A DNA stretch of 64,000 bases from Chrysoporthe austroafricana (lineage: Eukaryota; Ascomycota; Sordariomycetes; Diaporthales; Cryphonectriaceae), in NCBI GenBank assembly GCA_001051155.2, contig JYIP02000010.1, positions 1,116,001-1,180,000 of the forward strand, given 5' to 3'. The position numbers were made by a program, and so were the translations under genes. The notes beneath the pieces are model-generated. The model saw only the letters and a list, made by a program, of their open reading frames with translations, made no database searches and was not told where the DNA came from. Shown here one piece after another: positions 25,326 to 38,375 of the stretch. Numbering within the stretch: the first letter of the stretch is position 1; each line of letters opens with the position of its first letter.

Positions 25326-25827
25326 TATTATAAACGCTGCAGCAAATCTTAAGATATATTATAGAATTAAAAGGTTTATGCTAGCAAGAGCGGTGCTAAG
25401 TATAAGCTTTAAATACGGAAATACGTTTAATTAAATATTGCAATATTTATAAGCTTAAAGCGGCTATTACTTAAATAATTCTTAAGATTCAAGTAATACT
25501 TAAATTTACGACTGAAAAGCTATAATAATCTGTTTAATAGAAGTTATATCTTTATATATCCAGCTTTTCAGTTTGGATAGCTTGGATAGCTTAGCTATCT
25601 TTCGGAATAGCTTGGATAGCTTAGCTATCTTTCGGGATAGCTTGGATAGCTTAGCTATCTTTCGGGATAGCTTGGATAGCATAGCTATCCTAGCTTTTTT
25701 AACCCTAACCCTTGCTTATATAAGCATCTAGTTGGTTCTGCAAATAAGCTTGAAGTTTTGATATCGAATGAGTCGTTTCGAATAACTTTTAATGTTATAA
25801 CCTGGTTTTGCATATTAATTTATAATA
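25326..25827 (-). repeat. Solo LTR inside Gypsy-2 integrase (502 bp)
   Basis: Starts TATTATAAACGCTGCAGC and ends TTTATAATA; in reverse these are the LTR end and start. Flanked by TSD TAGTA (25321-25325 and 25828-25832), which rejoins the integrase sequence. Its cassette (about 25574-25700) is the longest seen: about four units of a roughly 31-bp repeat containing GATAGCTTAGCTATC, a perfect palindrome. CCCTAACCCTTGCTTATATAAGC lies at 25712. Confidence 0.85.
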
Positions 25828-26529
25828 TAGTATAATTTATATATAATAATGCAAATATAAGCATAACGAAAAAATTACTATTTTACGTACTTTATAGCTA
25901 TAACTTAATAGCTTATTATAATAAACTATTAAGAACAAATATAAAAATAGCAGAAAAATAAATTAAGAAAATTAAAAAGATTTAAAAAGAATTTCAAAAA
26001 AAACTGAAATTTATATAAGAAAAAATAACGAAATATGCTAATTCCAAAAAAATTGAAAGACTAATTTTATAGAAAAGAGATAAAGTTTACTTTATTCGAT
26101 AAAAAGAATATATTAAAATAACGAATCCTTTTTACTTATTAGATTATAAAAAACTCGGCTTATTTAAAATTTTGAAAAAAGTTTTAAATATTAATTTCAA
26201 ATTTATATTACCTTATAAAATAAAAATCTACTCAATATTTTACATTTCGCTTTTCGAATTAATATTAAAAGCGATTAAAACTGATAGAAGCGTTTAAGTT
26301 AAAAATAATAAACCAGAATACGAAATCGAACGGATCTTTAAATATCGAAAATTAATAGAATATAAGAAATACTTAATTAAATAGAAAAGCTATAATTCAA
26401 GCGAAAATAACTGGGAATTAATTAGCAATTTAAACAATGCGTAATAAATAATAAATAATTATTAGAAGAAATATATTAATTAGCCAGAAAAATAATTAAT
26501 ATTAAAAAAACTAGCTATAATTTCAAATT

Positions 26530-27040
26530 TAGCAAACGGATTAATAATCGGCTAGTTAATTTCGGGCTCAAATTGCTATAAAGCAATATTCAAATCGAAA
26601 ATCTCAAGAAAAGGATTTTCGAAAACTAAATGTTCCGTAATATAATACTTAGCTTTAGCTTTACAATGCTCCTTTTCGGCCTTTGCCGCCTTTATACGCT
26701 TAAAGTCTTTCAAATTAAATAATTTATAATAGAACGCTTGCATTATTCGTTCTTATTATAAATGCTTTTATTTGCGTAATTGTATTAACCGGTTTTTAAG
26801 CTTTTCAATTTCGTTTTCTAGCTTTTAATATTAATTCGAAATGCATATAAGTTCCGCCGCATTAATAGGTTTTAATACGTCGCATTTTAAACGACTATAT
26901 TAAATATACCGAAAATAACGAACGGAATTCGCTTCGGATATAATATAAAACTTAAAACTCAAACAATTATAATAAGAGCAAGAACGCATTTCTATAGTAT
27001 AAGAAGTAATACGGAATAATAAAGCGGTACTCTAGCTATC
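26530..27040 (-). pseudogene. Antisense Cys-rich/coiled-coil frame of Gypsy-2, RIP-damaged
   Basis: Colinear with the better-preserved copy at 44590-45200. It runs against gag-pol, downstream of the chromodomain, and is interrupted at its N-terminal side by the solo LTR at 27041. Confidence 0.5.
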
Positions 27041-27481
27041 TGTTATAAACGCTATAGCAATCCTAAGATAAACTGTAAAGTCAAAAGGTTTATGCTAATA
27101 AGAGCGATATTAAATATAGCTTTGAATACCGGAAACTTATTCGATAAACGTTTGCATTATTTATAAGCTTATAAGGCTATCGCTTTGGATATATAATAGA
27201 GTTTAAATAATATTTAAATTTATAACTGAAAAGCTATAGTAATTTATTTAATAAATATCCTATCTTTATATATCCGGCTTTTCAGTTCTAGATTAATAGG
27301 ACCGCTATTAATACTATCGGTCTATATAGGACCGTTAAAACCGATAGCGATTCTATCGGTTTAACCTTTAACCCTGGATTACGTAATCCTTATAAGTATT
27401 CTTTAATAGAGTTGGCAAGCTATTTTTATATTGAGTTATAATAATAGGGTTAGCAAGCTATTTTTATATTGAGTTATAATA
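27041..27481 (-). repeat. Solo LTR near the 3' end of Gypsy-2 (441 bp)
   Basis: Starts TGTTATAAACGCTATAGC, ends GAGTTATAATA. Flanks CTATC (27036-27040) and CTATT (27482-27486) are a TSD differing by one C-to-T. The cassette at about 27283-27365 is of the ACCGATAG...CTATCGGT type. The outer 36 bp (TTGGCAAGCTATTTTTATAT...) are tandemly duplicated at about 27411-27481. Confidence 0.75.
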
Positions 27482-27621
27482 CTATTTTTATTAATATAAA
27501 AAGAAAACTTTAACTTTCTAACTTTATTAAATATTCTAATTAAGAAAGTATAATAAAATACTAAAAAAGGGAAAAACTTATAAAAGATTATTGAAAACAA
27601 TAATCGATAAACGGGGGATAA

Positions 27622-28032
27622 TATTATAAACCAATATATAGATTAAAGGATAATATAAAAATAATTCGGGAAAATTCCTTTTAACCTTAAAAATTTCAAA
27701 CCCAATTAAAAAACTATTTTATACTTATATAAGCAAAGGGGTTAAAGTCGGATAGCTAGAATAGCTAAGCTATTTAAGCTATTTTTATTAAAGAGCTAAA
27801 TATATAAAAAACGGATATTTATTAAATAAATTATTATAGCTCTTTAATCGTAAATTTAAGTATTATTTAAACTTTAAGAATTATTCAAATAATAGCCGCT
27901 TTAAGCTTATAAATATTGCGAAGCTCTATTAAAATATTTCCGTTATTTAAAGCTTATATTTAGCACCGCTTTTATTAATATAAACCTTTTAACTTTACAG
28001 TATATTTTAGAATTGTTATAGCGTTTATAACA
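27622..28032 (+). repeat. 3' LTR of Gypsy-2
   Basis: Preceded by a purine-rich tract (ACGGGGGATAA). Starts TATTATAAACC, ends GCGTTTATAACA, keeping the original CA terminus. One cassette unit fewer than the 5' LTR. Confidence 0.8.
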
Positions 28033-28440
28033 TTTTAACTTATATTATATTATTTATTTTAATCGATTTTAATATTAATTCGAAAAACGAAATATAAAAT
28101 ACCGGTAAATTTATATTTTATAAAGTAATACAAATTTAAAATTAATATTTAAAATTTTCTTTAAAATTTTAAATAAGTTAAGTTTTTTATAGTTTAATAA
28201 GTAAAAAGGTTTTATTATTTTAATATATTTTTTTTATCGAACGAAATAAACTTTATTTCTCTTTTTGAAATTAACGTATTTTATTATTCTTTTTTATATA
28301 AACTTTAATTCCTTTTAAAGTTTTTTTTAGATTTTTTTAATTTTCTTAATTTATTTTTCTGCTATTTCTGCATTTGCTTTTAATAATTCGTTATAATAAA
28401 CTATCGAATTATAATTATAAAATGCGTAAAATAATAATTT
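28033..28440 (-). mobile_element. Host Gypsy of Gypsy-2, right piece (integrase C-terminus/chromodomain)
   Basis: Reverse complement of Gypsy integrase C-terminal and chromodomain-start sequence (compare 43900-44390). It continues the piece that ends at 19789. The right limit is approximate, where a plus-oriented Gypsy fragment takes over. Confidence 0.6.
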
Positions 28441-28919
28441 CTTTATTATATTTATTAACTTTTATATTCGAAAAAGAATTTATTATAAAAACGGAAAAAA
28501 TAATTATTTAATATGCAAAATAAAATTGCTTGAAAAATCGCGATTAAATAATCAAATATACGAAAATTAAATACTTTATTTATAAGCTTATTTTATAAAA
28601 ACTCTTCCAAAGCATTTTATTCTAAAATAATAAATATAAACTTTAAAAAAATAAACTGATTAATTATTTATATTCTTATTATTATAAACTTATTTAAATA
28701 TATTGCATTTATTATAATTATTTAATATATTTTAGCGAAAAAATTAAATACGATTAATTTTTAATTAGAAAATAAAACCAATTAATTTAACTTATTATAA
28801 AATTTAAAAGCAAATATAAAAAAGTTTTATATATTAAAAATAGTAACGCTTATATCGAGCTATTAAATAATTGCTTATAAAATGCATTTAAAGAAAAATA
28901 ATATAAGAATAATGCTATA
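28441..28919 (+). mobile_element. Gypsy fragment, protease/linker region
   Basis: Colinear with 21690-22130 of Gypsy-2 and 40290-40720 of Gypsy-3. Cut at 28919 by repeat X copy 2. Many stops. Confidence 0.6.
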
Positions 28920-31900
28920 TTAATAGTAAACGTATTGAAAAATATTTTAAAGCATAATTCTTTTAAGAAAGTACATTATATTAAAAGTATATTAAAGCAT
29001 TATATAAGCTTTTTAGTAAAAATATAATATCTATTTAATAAATTCATTGCGTATTTATTAAAGGATTTATTATAAATTTATTACGTTTATAAGTTTTGCT
29101 ATTAATTACTAGCTTTTTATAACTTTTATTTATAAAAGAAGCTAATAGTTAAAAACGTTTTAAATAGCAATAATACGATATAATAAGACTTTAAATTATA
29201 TAGCAAGGAAAAGTATAATAATATTATTAAATAAAAGAAATTATATAAAAAATAACGATTATTTTATAAAGCCGACTTGTATTAAAGTTTTAATAAATAA
29301 ATATACTTATGCCGGAAATTTAAATAATAAATATATTTATACCGGAAATTAAAAAGAAACTTGCTTATATTAAAAACTTAAAATTAATCCTTTATTACAA
29401 TCGGTTATATTTAAAATAAATAAATATATATAATATTTATATATAATAAAGCTAGCCGATATTTAAGTATATATTAATAATATTTAATCGTATTTACTGC
29501 TAAAGTATTTAATATAAATATAATTAAAAATTAAAATTACTTATAAATATTAATAAAATATATAGCTTTTAAATAATAAAGTATTAAATAAGTAAAATAA
29601 TAATAAATGTTATTATAAATTAATATGCAAGATTAAGTTATAAGCTTAACGCTATTCGAAAAAACCCTTATTTAATATTATGCTTTCAAAACTGATTATA
29701 AAACTAATTAAATGTTTATATAAGCAAGGGTTAAAGTTAAAATAGCTAGAATAATTAAGCTATTTAAGCTATTCTGAAAGATAGTTAAGCTATTCAAGCT
29801 ATTTTAATTAAAGAGCTAAGTATATAAAAGCAAAATATTTATTAAATAAATTATTATAGCTTTTCAGTTATAAATCTAAATACTATTTAAACATTATATA
29901 TTATTTAAGTAATAGCCGCTTTAAGCTTATAAATATTGCAATATTCAGTTAAATATATTTTAGTATTTAAAGCTTATATTTAGCACCGCTTTTATTAATA
30001 TAAACCTTTTAACTTTATAATAAATTTTAAGATTTGCTGCAGCGTTTATAATAAATATAAAGTAAAATTATAATAAAATATATTAGCATGCGGAATTAAC
30101 GGCCGCGTAAAGTTATTATATAATAATATTATAGCCGGTTTTTAATATAAATAGTTAAATTTATAAATTATTAAAAGAAAGCAGTATTATATACTGCTAA
30201 TAAGGTTATACCGATAAATAATAACTATATTTATTAATTAAAGGTAATTTCCCGGGCTTAAATAATAATTTCAAAGTTTAATAAATTATAAAAGAATATA
30301 GCAAATAGTTTTTCTTTTCCGATATAATTATAAAAGTTAATATAATTATAAATATTAAGCTATAAAATCTTAATCAGTTTATGTATTTAAATATAAAACT
30401 TAAAGCTTATTGTGCGATTTTAGTATTAGAAAAACCGGGCAGCATTAAAGTAATTTTTGTTTTCGTTAGCTTATTTCTGAAAAGTAATATTGAAATCGTA
30501 ATTTATATCGTCTTTTGTAAAAATAATCTTAATAGCCTTAAAATCGTATTCGAAACGGAAAATTTGGTTTATAATAAAATGCAAGCTTAACTGGTTAAAT
30601 AAAATAATAAGATTAAAATTGCGATATTAAATAATAAATTTATATATATATTTTCTTATAATAAAAGAAAAGAAGTATTAAATGCGATTATTATAAATTC
30701 CGATAATACTGAATTTGATATTATTATAAATGGCAAAGCCATTAATAATATAAGGACGGTTAGTATTTAAATTACTTTTTTAAATAAAATTATAGCGTAT
30801 ATATTCTTTGGAAATATAAAAGGCTAGCATATAATAATATATTGCGAATTCGGCTTTAATAGCTTTAAATTTAAAGTTATATTTAATAGATAAAGCAAGG
30901 GCAATGCGAAATATAGCTTGCAAAAGCAAAATATTATTAATGCTAGCTTATAAAACCTTATTTAATATAGCTAATAAACCGGCTATATTTAATAAATTAT
31001 CTTTTATTAAGTCGATAGTATTGTTTATAATTCGATAGCGTTTAGCTAGCATTATAAAATTGCGCTTTATTATAGCAAATAAGCTTAAATTAGCAATTAG
31101 TATAATAAGTTCGAAAGCTTTAAGCTTAGCTAAAATTGGCTTAATATTATTGGCTATTTTCTTTTAAGTAACGAAGGCTGTATTACGACTATATTTGTAA
31201 ATTATAACGATTTCAGCTATATTGGCTGCATAACGTATAACATTTACTTCCTTTTTAATAAAGTTGCTATAATCGCTTAATATTATTTATCTAGCTTTAT
31301 CTTTAACGTAATAATTACGCTTATTTTATAAGCGATCGTTTTTCAATATTATAATAGGAAATAGAATGCAATAAGCTATTAATGGAATATATAAGGTAGA
31401 AATAAAATTACGAACGGTAAATAAATTTGAAATGAATTCAAGCAATGCTCTTTTAATAAAATTATTTATTAATCCGTTATTTATATCTTTATTCGTAACA
31501 GCATTTGCGCCGGTAAAAGTACTTGAATAAAGTTTTTATCTTTCGTAAATAAAGCTGAAACGGTTAATTTATAATAGTACGAAATACCGTAAAATAAGTT
31601 TCTAAGCTTTTTTAATAATTAATGGCCAATTAATATCGTTCCCGCTTAGTTTAATATTAAAAATATAAACATTATATTCGACCTTTCAGTTTATTATATC
31701 GGTATAACTTTTACTAATTAGCGTTTAATAAAAGGCTATTATATAAGCTTTTTAGCGGCAAAAGAAGTCGCTTAAATAGTTTTTCATTATATAAGTATTA
31801 CGGTAGAAACGGCTTTTATTATTAAATAAATATATGGCTTATTAATATCTTTCTAGAGAGAAGCGGTCTTTAAATAATGCCTTATAAATATATTTAATAT

Positions 31901-31974
31901 ATTATATAATCTTGCTTTTTCGGCAAATCTTAAAAGGTTTTTCTTAAAATATAAAGTACGGTATTATATAGAAA
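28920..31974 (+). repeat. Repeat X, copy 2, with a solo LTR inside
   Basis: Same ends as copy 1 (TTAATAGTAAACG ... TATATAGAAA). Without the 448-bp LTR insertion it is about 2607 bp, against 2632 bp for copy 1. It includes a 69-codon frame at 30381-30590 whose counterpart in copy 1 (about 17532-17740) has nearly the same residues (YLNIKLKAYCAIL..., NKMQA). Confidence 0.6.
29611..30053 (+). repeat. Solo LTR inside repeat X copy 2 (443 bp)
   Basis: Starts TATTATAAATTAATATGC, ends GCGTTTATAATA. Flanks AATGT and AATAT form a TSD with one G-to-A. Comparison with copy 1 near 17199 shows an unbroken AATGTATAATAG at this site. Confidence 0.8.
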
Positions 31975-34900
31975 TTGATATAATTAAACGTATTATTTCT
32001 TATTAGTTTTAATCTTATAACAAAGTATTTACGGAAAGATACGACTTAATAATCGCATAATGCATTTTGGTTATAATAGTATTAATAGCTTTATTAATAT
32101 AGTTTTTATAAATTTATAAAAGCTTAACAAAATATAATAAAAAGTAATAATAATAAGGCAATACGATTAAATATAATAAATAAATAAAGATAGTAATTAT
32201 AAGAGCATTAATAAGAAAAGGAAAATAAAATAAATTTACTAGCAGTTTATAAAATAATAGCCTTTTGAATTTGCTAAAAATTTACTTGCTTTATTTAATA
32301 ATTACCCTTACTTTAATACGCGCTTATTACGTTATAAGTTCTTTTGATTTCTTGAAATAAATAAACTAGCTTATTTTAATATACTTTTTATTTGTAAGTT
32401 GCGCTTTAGCTTGCTTTATTTTCGTAAAGCAGCTATAATAATATCTTTTAATTTAAATACTTTTTCCGTTAATAGCTGCTTTCGCTTTGCTCTTTCTTGT
32501 AATTCGGCTATAACTTTGCATTTCTATTCGAAATTATATATTATTTCGTTTGCATTTAAAGCATTACGAAGCATTTATATATTATAATAATTAGAGTAAT
32601 TTATTTATTTTATTAAATATATAATTTTATATAGTTTATATTTATATTTTCGTTTATAATAGCTAATTATCTTTTCTAGCTTATAATATCGGTAGTTTTC
32701 CAAGTATTTCTCAATATTCGGGCTTTTTAATATATTTATTAAATTTTAATATATAAAGTTATATTTATAAAAGTTTATCTTGAAAAGGTTTGCAAGCATT
32801 AACTGTATTACCGAAATTATTAAATAAATATTTATATAGAAAGCCAATTTCAATTTATATATTAAGTTTTTTATTTTCGAATAATTTGGAAAAGTTTTAT
32901 CTTTTATTATAAAAATTTCGGAAATAAATTATTTAGCAATAAGTACTTATAGCTTAAGCGAATATATATTCAATTATTTAATTTGAAAGTTATTTAGCAA
33001 TAATGCTTATTATATTGCAATTTGGCTATTATTTGCGCTTTAGCAATAAAAAATTAAGCTTTTTTTTTAGAAAATTTCTTTTGCTAAAAGTATTATATTC
33101 TTTATTTATTAGCCCGATAATAAGTTAAATTCGAATAGCATTTAGCTAGCTAAATATTTTATAGCTCGGTTATACGCATTATTTAAGTTAAATTATAATG
33201 CCGGTATTATTTCGGTTTATTCTGTATTAGAATATGCAATAATAAAATATTAAATTGCTATTTTAATTACTCGGTTCTTTATTTTAAATTGCTTATCCGT
33301 TTGCAAATATAACGTTATAAAGTAAGCTAGTTTCGTTCCGATAGCCTTTTATAAATATATTTAGAATTTCGATAAGAATTTCGAATTTCTGTTTAAAATA
33401 ATCCTTTTAAATATTTCCTAGCTAATAATATAAAGTATTCGTAAAATAAGGGTTACTTAATCTGCTATAATATATACTATATTGCTTAATATAATAATCG
33501 TAGCTTTAAAATATTTGTTCGTAATTATAAAAAATGCATTTAAAAATAACATTTTAATTAAAGCCTTTATAATATTTGTAAATAATACTATTAATAGCCT
33601 TATAATAAAGTTTATAATAATAATATAAAATGGGATTAATAAAGATAATATAGGCTGCATTTCCTTTAAAGGTTATTATAAATTATTTTTATTTTTATTA
33701 TAAGCTCGATATATCGATATATAATTGCGTATTTTAGCATAGCAATATTTAATAACGAATCGATTCGTTAAATCGTGCTATATACGGTTTATATTAAAAT
33801 AATATTTTCCATTATAAGCTTCTTTAATAAAATTTAATGCTATTTTATTCGGGATATATAATCGTTATTTCCCGTAATAATCTTTAAGAAATAATAAGCT
33901 ATTATAATTTAATATAAAAAATAATTAGGCAATTTTATTTGAATCTTTTAATTATTCTATTATTTTGGATTATAAAGGGTATTTTTCGTATTCTTTTTTA
34001 ATGCGTCCTTTCATTTCGCTATTTATAAATATTTCATTAAAAATTTAAACGAATTCGTCTTCTTATATTTTATTTAAAATGCTTTTATTATTAATAAGTT
34101 TTTAAATAAACGGTAATTTTAATATAGCATTTATAAGAATATTCGACTTTTCCGGTATATAATATGCTTTCAAGTCGAATTAATTTAAGTATTCCGAAAT
34201 GAAAATTAATTATATATTTGCTTTAATCTTATTTATAGTATTTATAAATAACGAATGGATAATACTAACCGTTATTATATAATCGGTAAAGATATAAATT
34301 AATTTAGTTCGGTTTAATTTTATTATCGTTTGCAATTTTTATATTAGCTATATTAAATAAGCTATTTTAAGCTTTATAAGCCAGTACTTTCGTTCTGCTT
34401 CGTTAATCGTTTTGCTTAAATAAAGAATTGATTATATAGCTATATTTGCTATTAGCAATGCTCTATGCTATAAGTTAAAGCACTCTTTACCTGTCCACCC
34501 CCTTTACTTGTTTACTTTAGCGCCCATATTGCCATTTCGACTTATCCCTTAATATTCCTTTTTTTCTTAACGAATCCTTATCGAAATTTCTTTATTTTTT
34601 CAGAAAGCCTTTATCGATAATTAAAGATAATCTATATAGAAAGCAACATTTAACGGGCCATTATTGCGGTCAGGGCTGGCGTATTTTAGCGAGCCGCCTT
34701 TTCCGAATATAGTATTCCAAAGGCTACTTTTCGGCTTCGTTTTGCAAGCTCTTTATTACGTCTAATCGCTTAGGAAGCAGCTTAAAGGCTTTTTGCCGTT
34801 TAGGAAAGAGAATTAGCCTTTTAAGCTATTAGCTAAACTGCTATAAGCTTTGCTCTGACTTATTAAGAGTTAAAAGCTTTTGCTTAACGAATCCTTATAA

Positions 34901-37900
34901 TTAAAGGCGATTTTCAGCTTTTAAGAAAAAACTGGCTAGCAAGCTTTTTATAGCGTAATCCGATCCTTAAAACCTTAAAGGCTAAACGGATTTCTTTAAA
35001 CTATATAAATGGAATTACAATAAAAGTAATCCGGCTTTAATTTTAGCTCTTTAATTAGCCAGAAATAAGCTTAATAAAACTAGTTAATAAAATATAAATA
35101 AAATAAGAATAATGGAAAGCTAAAGAAATAATGGCTTAATTCTCGAAAGCCTTTAAAGCTATTTAATATAAAGAAAATAATTCGGATTACGTATTTGGAT
35201 TTCGTTTCTCGAATGCATATCGGCTTAAAGCAATTATTTATTATTTCTTATAATTTTTAAAAGGAAAACGGTTTAGCAATAATAGTTTCCTCTTAATACG
35301 GAACCTTTTAGGAAATAGCATTTTATTATTACTGAAAATAGCTAAACGAATAATAATATAGCTTTTGAATAATTAAAAAAGATCTTTATTTTAATTAGCT
35401 AATTAAAAGATTTTAAGGAAATTAAATTATTAAATCTGAATAGCTATAGCAGCTATATAATTAAAGAGTTTATATAGCTTTATTTCCTAAATAATATTCG
35501 GCTAATTTACTTATTTCTTTACGTTTTATACGTTTTCTAGCCTTTTAATTTAAAAATCTTTTCGTTTTTAAAAAGGGCATATAGAAAAAGAATCGGCTTG
35601 CTAAATTGGAATAATATTAATATAGCTAATAAGCGAATATTTTTCAAAAATTATTGCTTAATACGTATTAATAGCTTTTTTAAGCAAAATATTCGGTTAA
35701 AGTAAAAGGCTATTAATTTATAACCAGTTTTTATAATAAAGCCGATAATAAGCTTTCTTATAATTTCGAACGGTAGTTAATAATTTCTTAGCCAGTTAAT
35801 ATTAGCTTAAGAACTTTTATTAGTTTTAAAAGATTAATCGCTAGCAATTTCGAGCTATTTAAATAAATATTTAACCCTTAAGAAAATTACGGAATTGAAA
35901 GTCCAAGTTCGCAAAATTCAAAAGTTAACAGAATTTATACTAATAGCCCGAACGCTTTTCAGAAAGATAATTAAAGGATAGGAAGAGAAAGACCTGGTAT
36001 AAGCAAAGGATTAGCGAAAAATTTAAATTCTAGAAGCTTAAAATGCAGCTAGAGAGCTGTTAAAAAGAAAAAAGGTTAATATTAATTCGAATTCGAAATT
36101 CGTTAATATCGAAGCTATTCGAGAAGTTTAAATTAAAGCTAATCGCAATAAGAAAGCTATAAATAAAGAGAGCAAAGTCGAAATAAATATAGCTAAAAGA
36201 AACTATATAATAATTGCTTAAGTAATTAAGAAACGAAAGAATAAAATATATATATAAAATTTGAAAAGGAGGCGTTAAGGTAAATAAGTAAAGGGGGTAA
36301 ACAAGTAAAGAGTGCTTTAACTTATATAATTATTTGCTAACTGGAAAATAATGCTTGAAAACTCTATCTCTTTAAATATATTTAGTTAAATAAAAAGAAG
36401 TTTATTTGTAATATAATAAAACAAAGCATTTTTAGCTTTTAAAGCTATTTTGAAATTGTAAAAATTATTAATTTCGTTTAATATTAAATCGAAAATAGCT
36501 CGCGTAATATAATTTCGCTATTTTATATTTAAAAATAAATAATTCGATTAGCAAGCTTTGCTTAATATTTTAATTTTCTTTTTCTGAAATAAATTAATTC
36601 TATAATTATATTTAAGAATTAAATAGCGTAAGTATTTTATAAATCCAATAAACTTTTCCAGTTATTGGAATATTTTAAAGAATTTCAAGTTGCGAATAGC
36701 TTATATTTAGTATTTTATATTAGAAATTCCGAATTTATTTACTTTAAATCTTAGGATTTGAATTAAAAGGTATTTAAAAAATAATTTAAGTTTTGTTAAT
36801 AAAATATTTTTGCGTAAAAATAGCGAGAAAATAGTTTATAAGTATTCCAAATAATTTTATTTTATAATTAAATAAATAAAAATATTATTTATAAAAGCGA
36901 AAGCAAATTTATAATATAATTGTAAGAGTTAATTTATAAAATGCTAAATATAAAATAGTAAATTTCGAAATTCTATAAGTAAAACTTTTATCCTTTTTTA
37001 ACCGCAATAATTAATAATAGTAAATCGGTTTTTATAATTTAAATATATTAGAAATTAATAGAAAAATTGCTATATATTTATTACCGTAATATATATTTTT
37101 CCTTTTAGCTATTTAATAACCTTTTATTATAATAGCAAAAGGTAAATATCGAGAATTAAAACTTTATTTAAAGCGCGTAAATTTATTATTATATATCTTT
37201 TTTTCTAGCTATTTATATTTTTTCAAATTATAAAAATTAGTAAATTAAATAGTATTATATTTGTAACCCATTTAGCTTAACCTTATTAATATAATTTGTT
37301 TAAAACTTCGTTAATTATTTCTTAATTTTCTTTATTTAAATAATATAGCTTTTATTTTACTTTTTAATTTTATTATTTTTCGATTAAATCGACTTTTATT
37401 TATTAATCGATTGGTATATTAACGGAGCTTATATTTTTGAAAACTTTAACGTATATTCGTATTAACTTTATAATTTTATAGAGAAATTCCAGTAAATGCT
37501 TGCAAACGTATATATTAAATTTAATTTCCGATTTTTTAATAGCTTTATCTTTCCGAATTCCCAGTTTATTACTATTTTAGAAATAATTTCTTATTTCGGG
37601 AGTTTTTATATTTAGAAATTAGCATTCTTCCAGCTATTTTCCAGTAATTTCCGCAATTTATTGGAAAATATATTTAATAAATAATAATTAATCTGAATTC
37701 AGCTTTTTTAAAAGCTATAACCCGTTTTTAATTTGTTAAAAAAGGTATTATTGCGCGATATAATAATAGTTATTATAATTTGCTAGCGGCGTTATATAAT
37801 CCGTTTGGAATAATTCGATTATTTTTAAAAATTAATTTTTTTAAATCTTTAAAAGAGTTGCTGCTTAATTTGTTATTACAACTTCTTTAATTTAATAGCT

Positions 37901-38375
37901 TATTAAGCAACTTATATACTTTTTTTATTATAGTTTGAATAAAAAGGTTATATTTTTAAAATTCGCTTAATATTAATAGAAATAAACTTATAAGATTTGA
38001 ATAGCATTATTATTATAATTGCAGCTCTTGCTTGCCGGAATTATATTAGCATTCAAGCAAATATTTCCACTTTTACCGTAATGCTATTAAAAGAATTAAA
38101 TTGTAAAAACGATTCTAAATTCAGAATATCCAATTCGTAAAGAATATTGTATTCTTATTTTAATAAAATACTTATTTCCAATCGATTTAATATTCAAGCT
38201 TTTATTCGGGTACGAAATATAACCGAATAGCTATACTTATTGCTTTAGAAATATATATCGAATTTAGCTTAGCTTTTTGCTAAAAACTAGCTTACGCTTT
38301 TAAACTTAGCTTTTATATTTCAGTTTACTTTCGCTTTAAAGAAATGCATTAGCAATTCCTTAATAATAGCATAAC
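31975..38375 (-). mobile_element. Gypsy-Y, a different Gypsy lineage, interrupted by a DNA transposon
   Basis: Read in reverse, starting at high coordinates: gag/leader region at about 38300-37700 (unreadable in detail); RT at about 37500-36700, with the catalytic box decayed to FAFINNIFIYL near 36885; after the transposon, RNase H/tether at about 34470-34130 (KIKANI, stop, LIFISEYLN, stop, FDLKAYYIPEKSNILINA); integrase at about 33700-33120 (FHTI-like start, ITNKYFKATIIILSN, then QTDGQSERTN-like sequence decayed); then a C-terminal part to about 32400. It differs from the chromodomain Gypsy group in integrase sequence. No LTRs found. Many stops. Confidence 0.65.
34473..36322 (+). mobile_element. 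Pogo/Fot1-type DNA transposon, degraded (1850 bp)
   Basis: Imperfect terminal inverted repeats of about 50 bp: AGTTAAAGCACTCTTTACCT at the left and the same sequence with C-to-T changes, inverted, at the right. Each side is flanked by TA (34471-34472 and 36323-36324), the TSD of Tc1/mariner-pogo elements. The TIR start AGTTAAAGCAC resembles Fot1-family ends. The plus strand near 36060-36200 keeps a transposase-tail-like reading (VNINSNSKFVNIEAIREV, then basic KANRNKKAINKES). The DDE core could not be read. It sits in the RNase H region of Gypsy-Y, whose two halves resume on either side. Confidence 0.7.

Larger units (their letters stand above)
20235..27621 (+). pseudogene. Gypsy-2 gag-pol, RIP-inactivated
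   Basis: Readable blocks: gag at about 20290-21250, ending in a CCHC knuckle near 21165-21215 (ICYNCGKKSHIACNC); RT at about 23420-23800 with NGKLRLYIN, YYYIRIKENDI and YFNNIF in place of YFDDIL; RNase H at about 24170-24560; integrase at about 24880-25190 (ILIIVCKLSKYTYFFLYKE, then EIISDRNKKFVLNFWTLF) continuing after the solo LTR at 25833; chromodomain at about 26310-26430 (EYEIERIFKYRKLIEYKKYL, stop, SYNSSENNWE). Many stops. The second catalytic Asp pair of RT is changed to Asn-Asn, the result expected from G-to-A RIP. Confidence 0.8.
19795..28032 (+). mobile_element. Gypsy-2, chromodomain LTR retrotransposon with two solo LTRs inside
   Basis: Bounded by LTRs 19795-20234 (440 bp) and 27622-28032 (411 bp), flanked by a perfect TSD TTTTA (19790-19794 and 28033-28037). 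Internal order gag, RT, RNase H, integrase, chromodomain gives a chromovirus-type Ty3/Gypsy. The LTR length difference is mostly one extra 29-bp cassette unit in the 5' LTR. Two solo LTRs in reverse orientation later landed at 25326 and 27041. It sits in a minus-strand Gypsy. Confidence 0.85.

Noticed and set aside
25574..25700. Possible CRISPR-like array
   Set aside because: Units are contiguous palindromic tandem repeats inside an LTR, without unique spacers, in a fungal genome.
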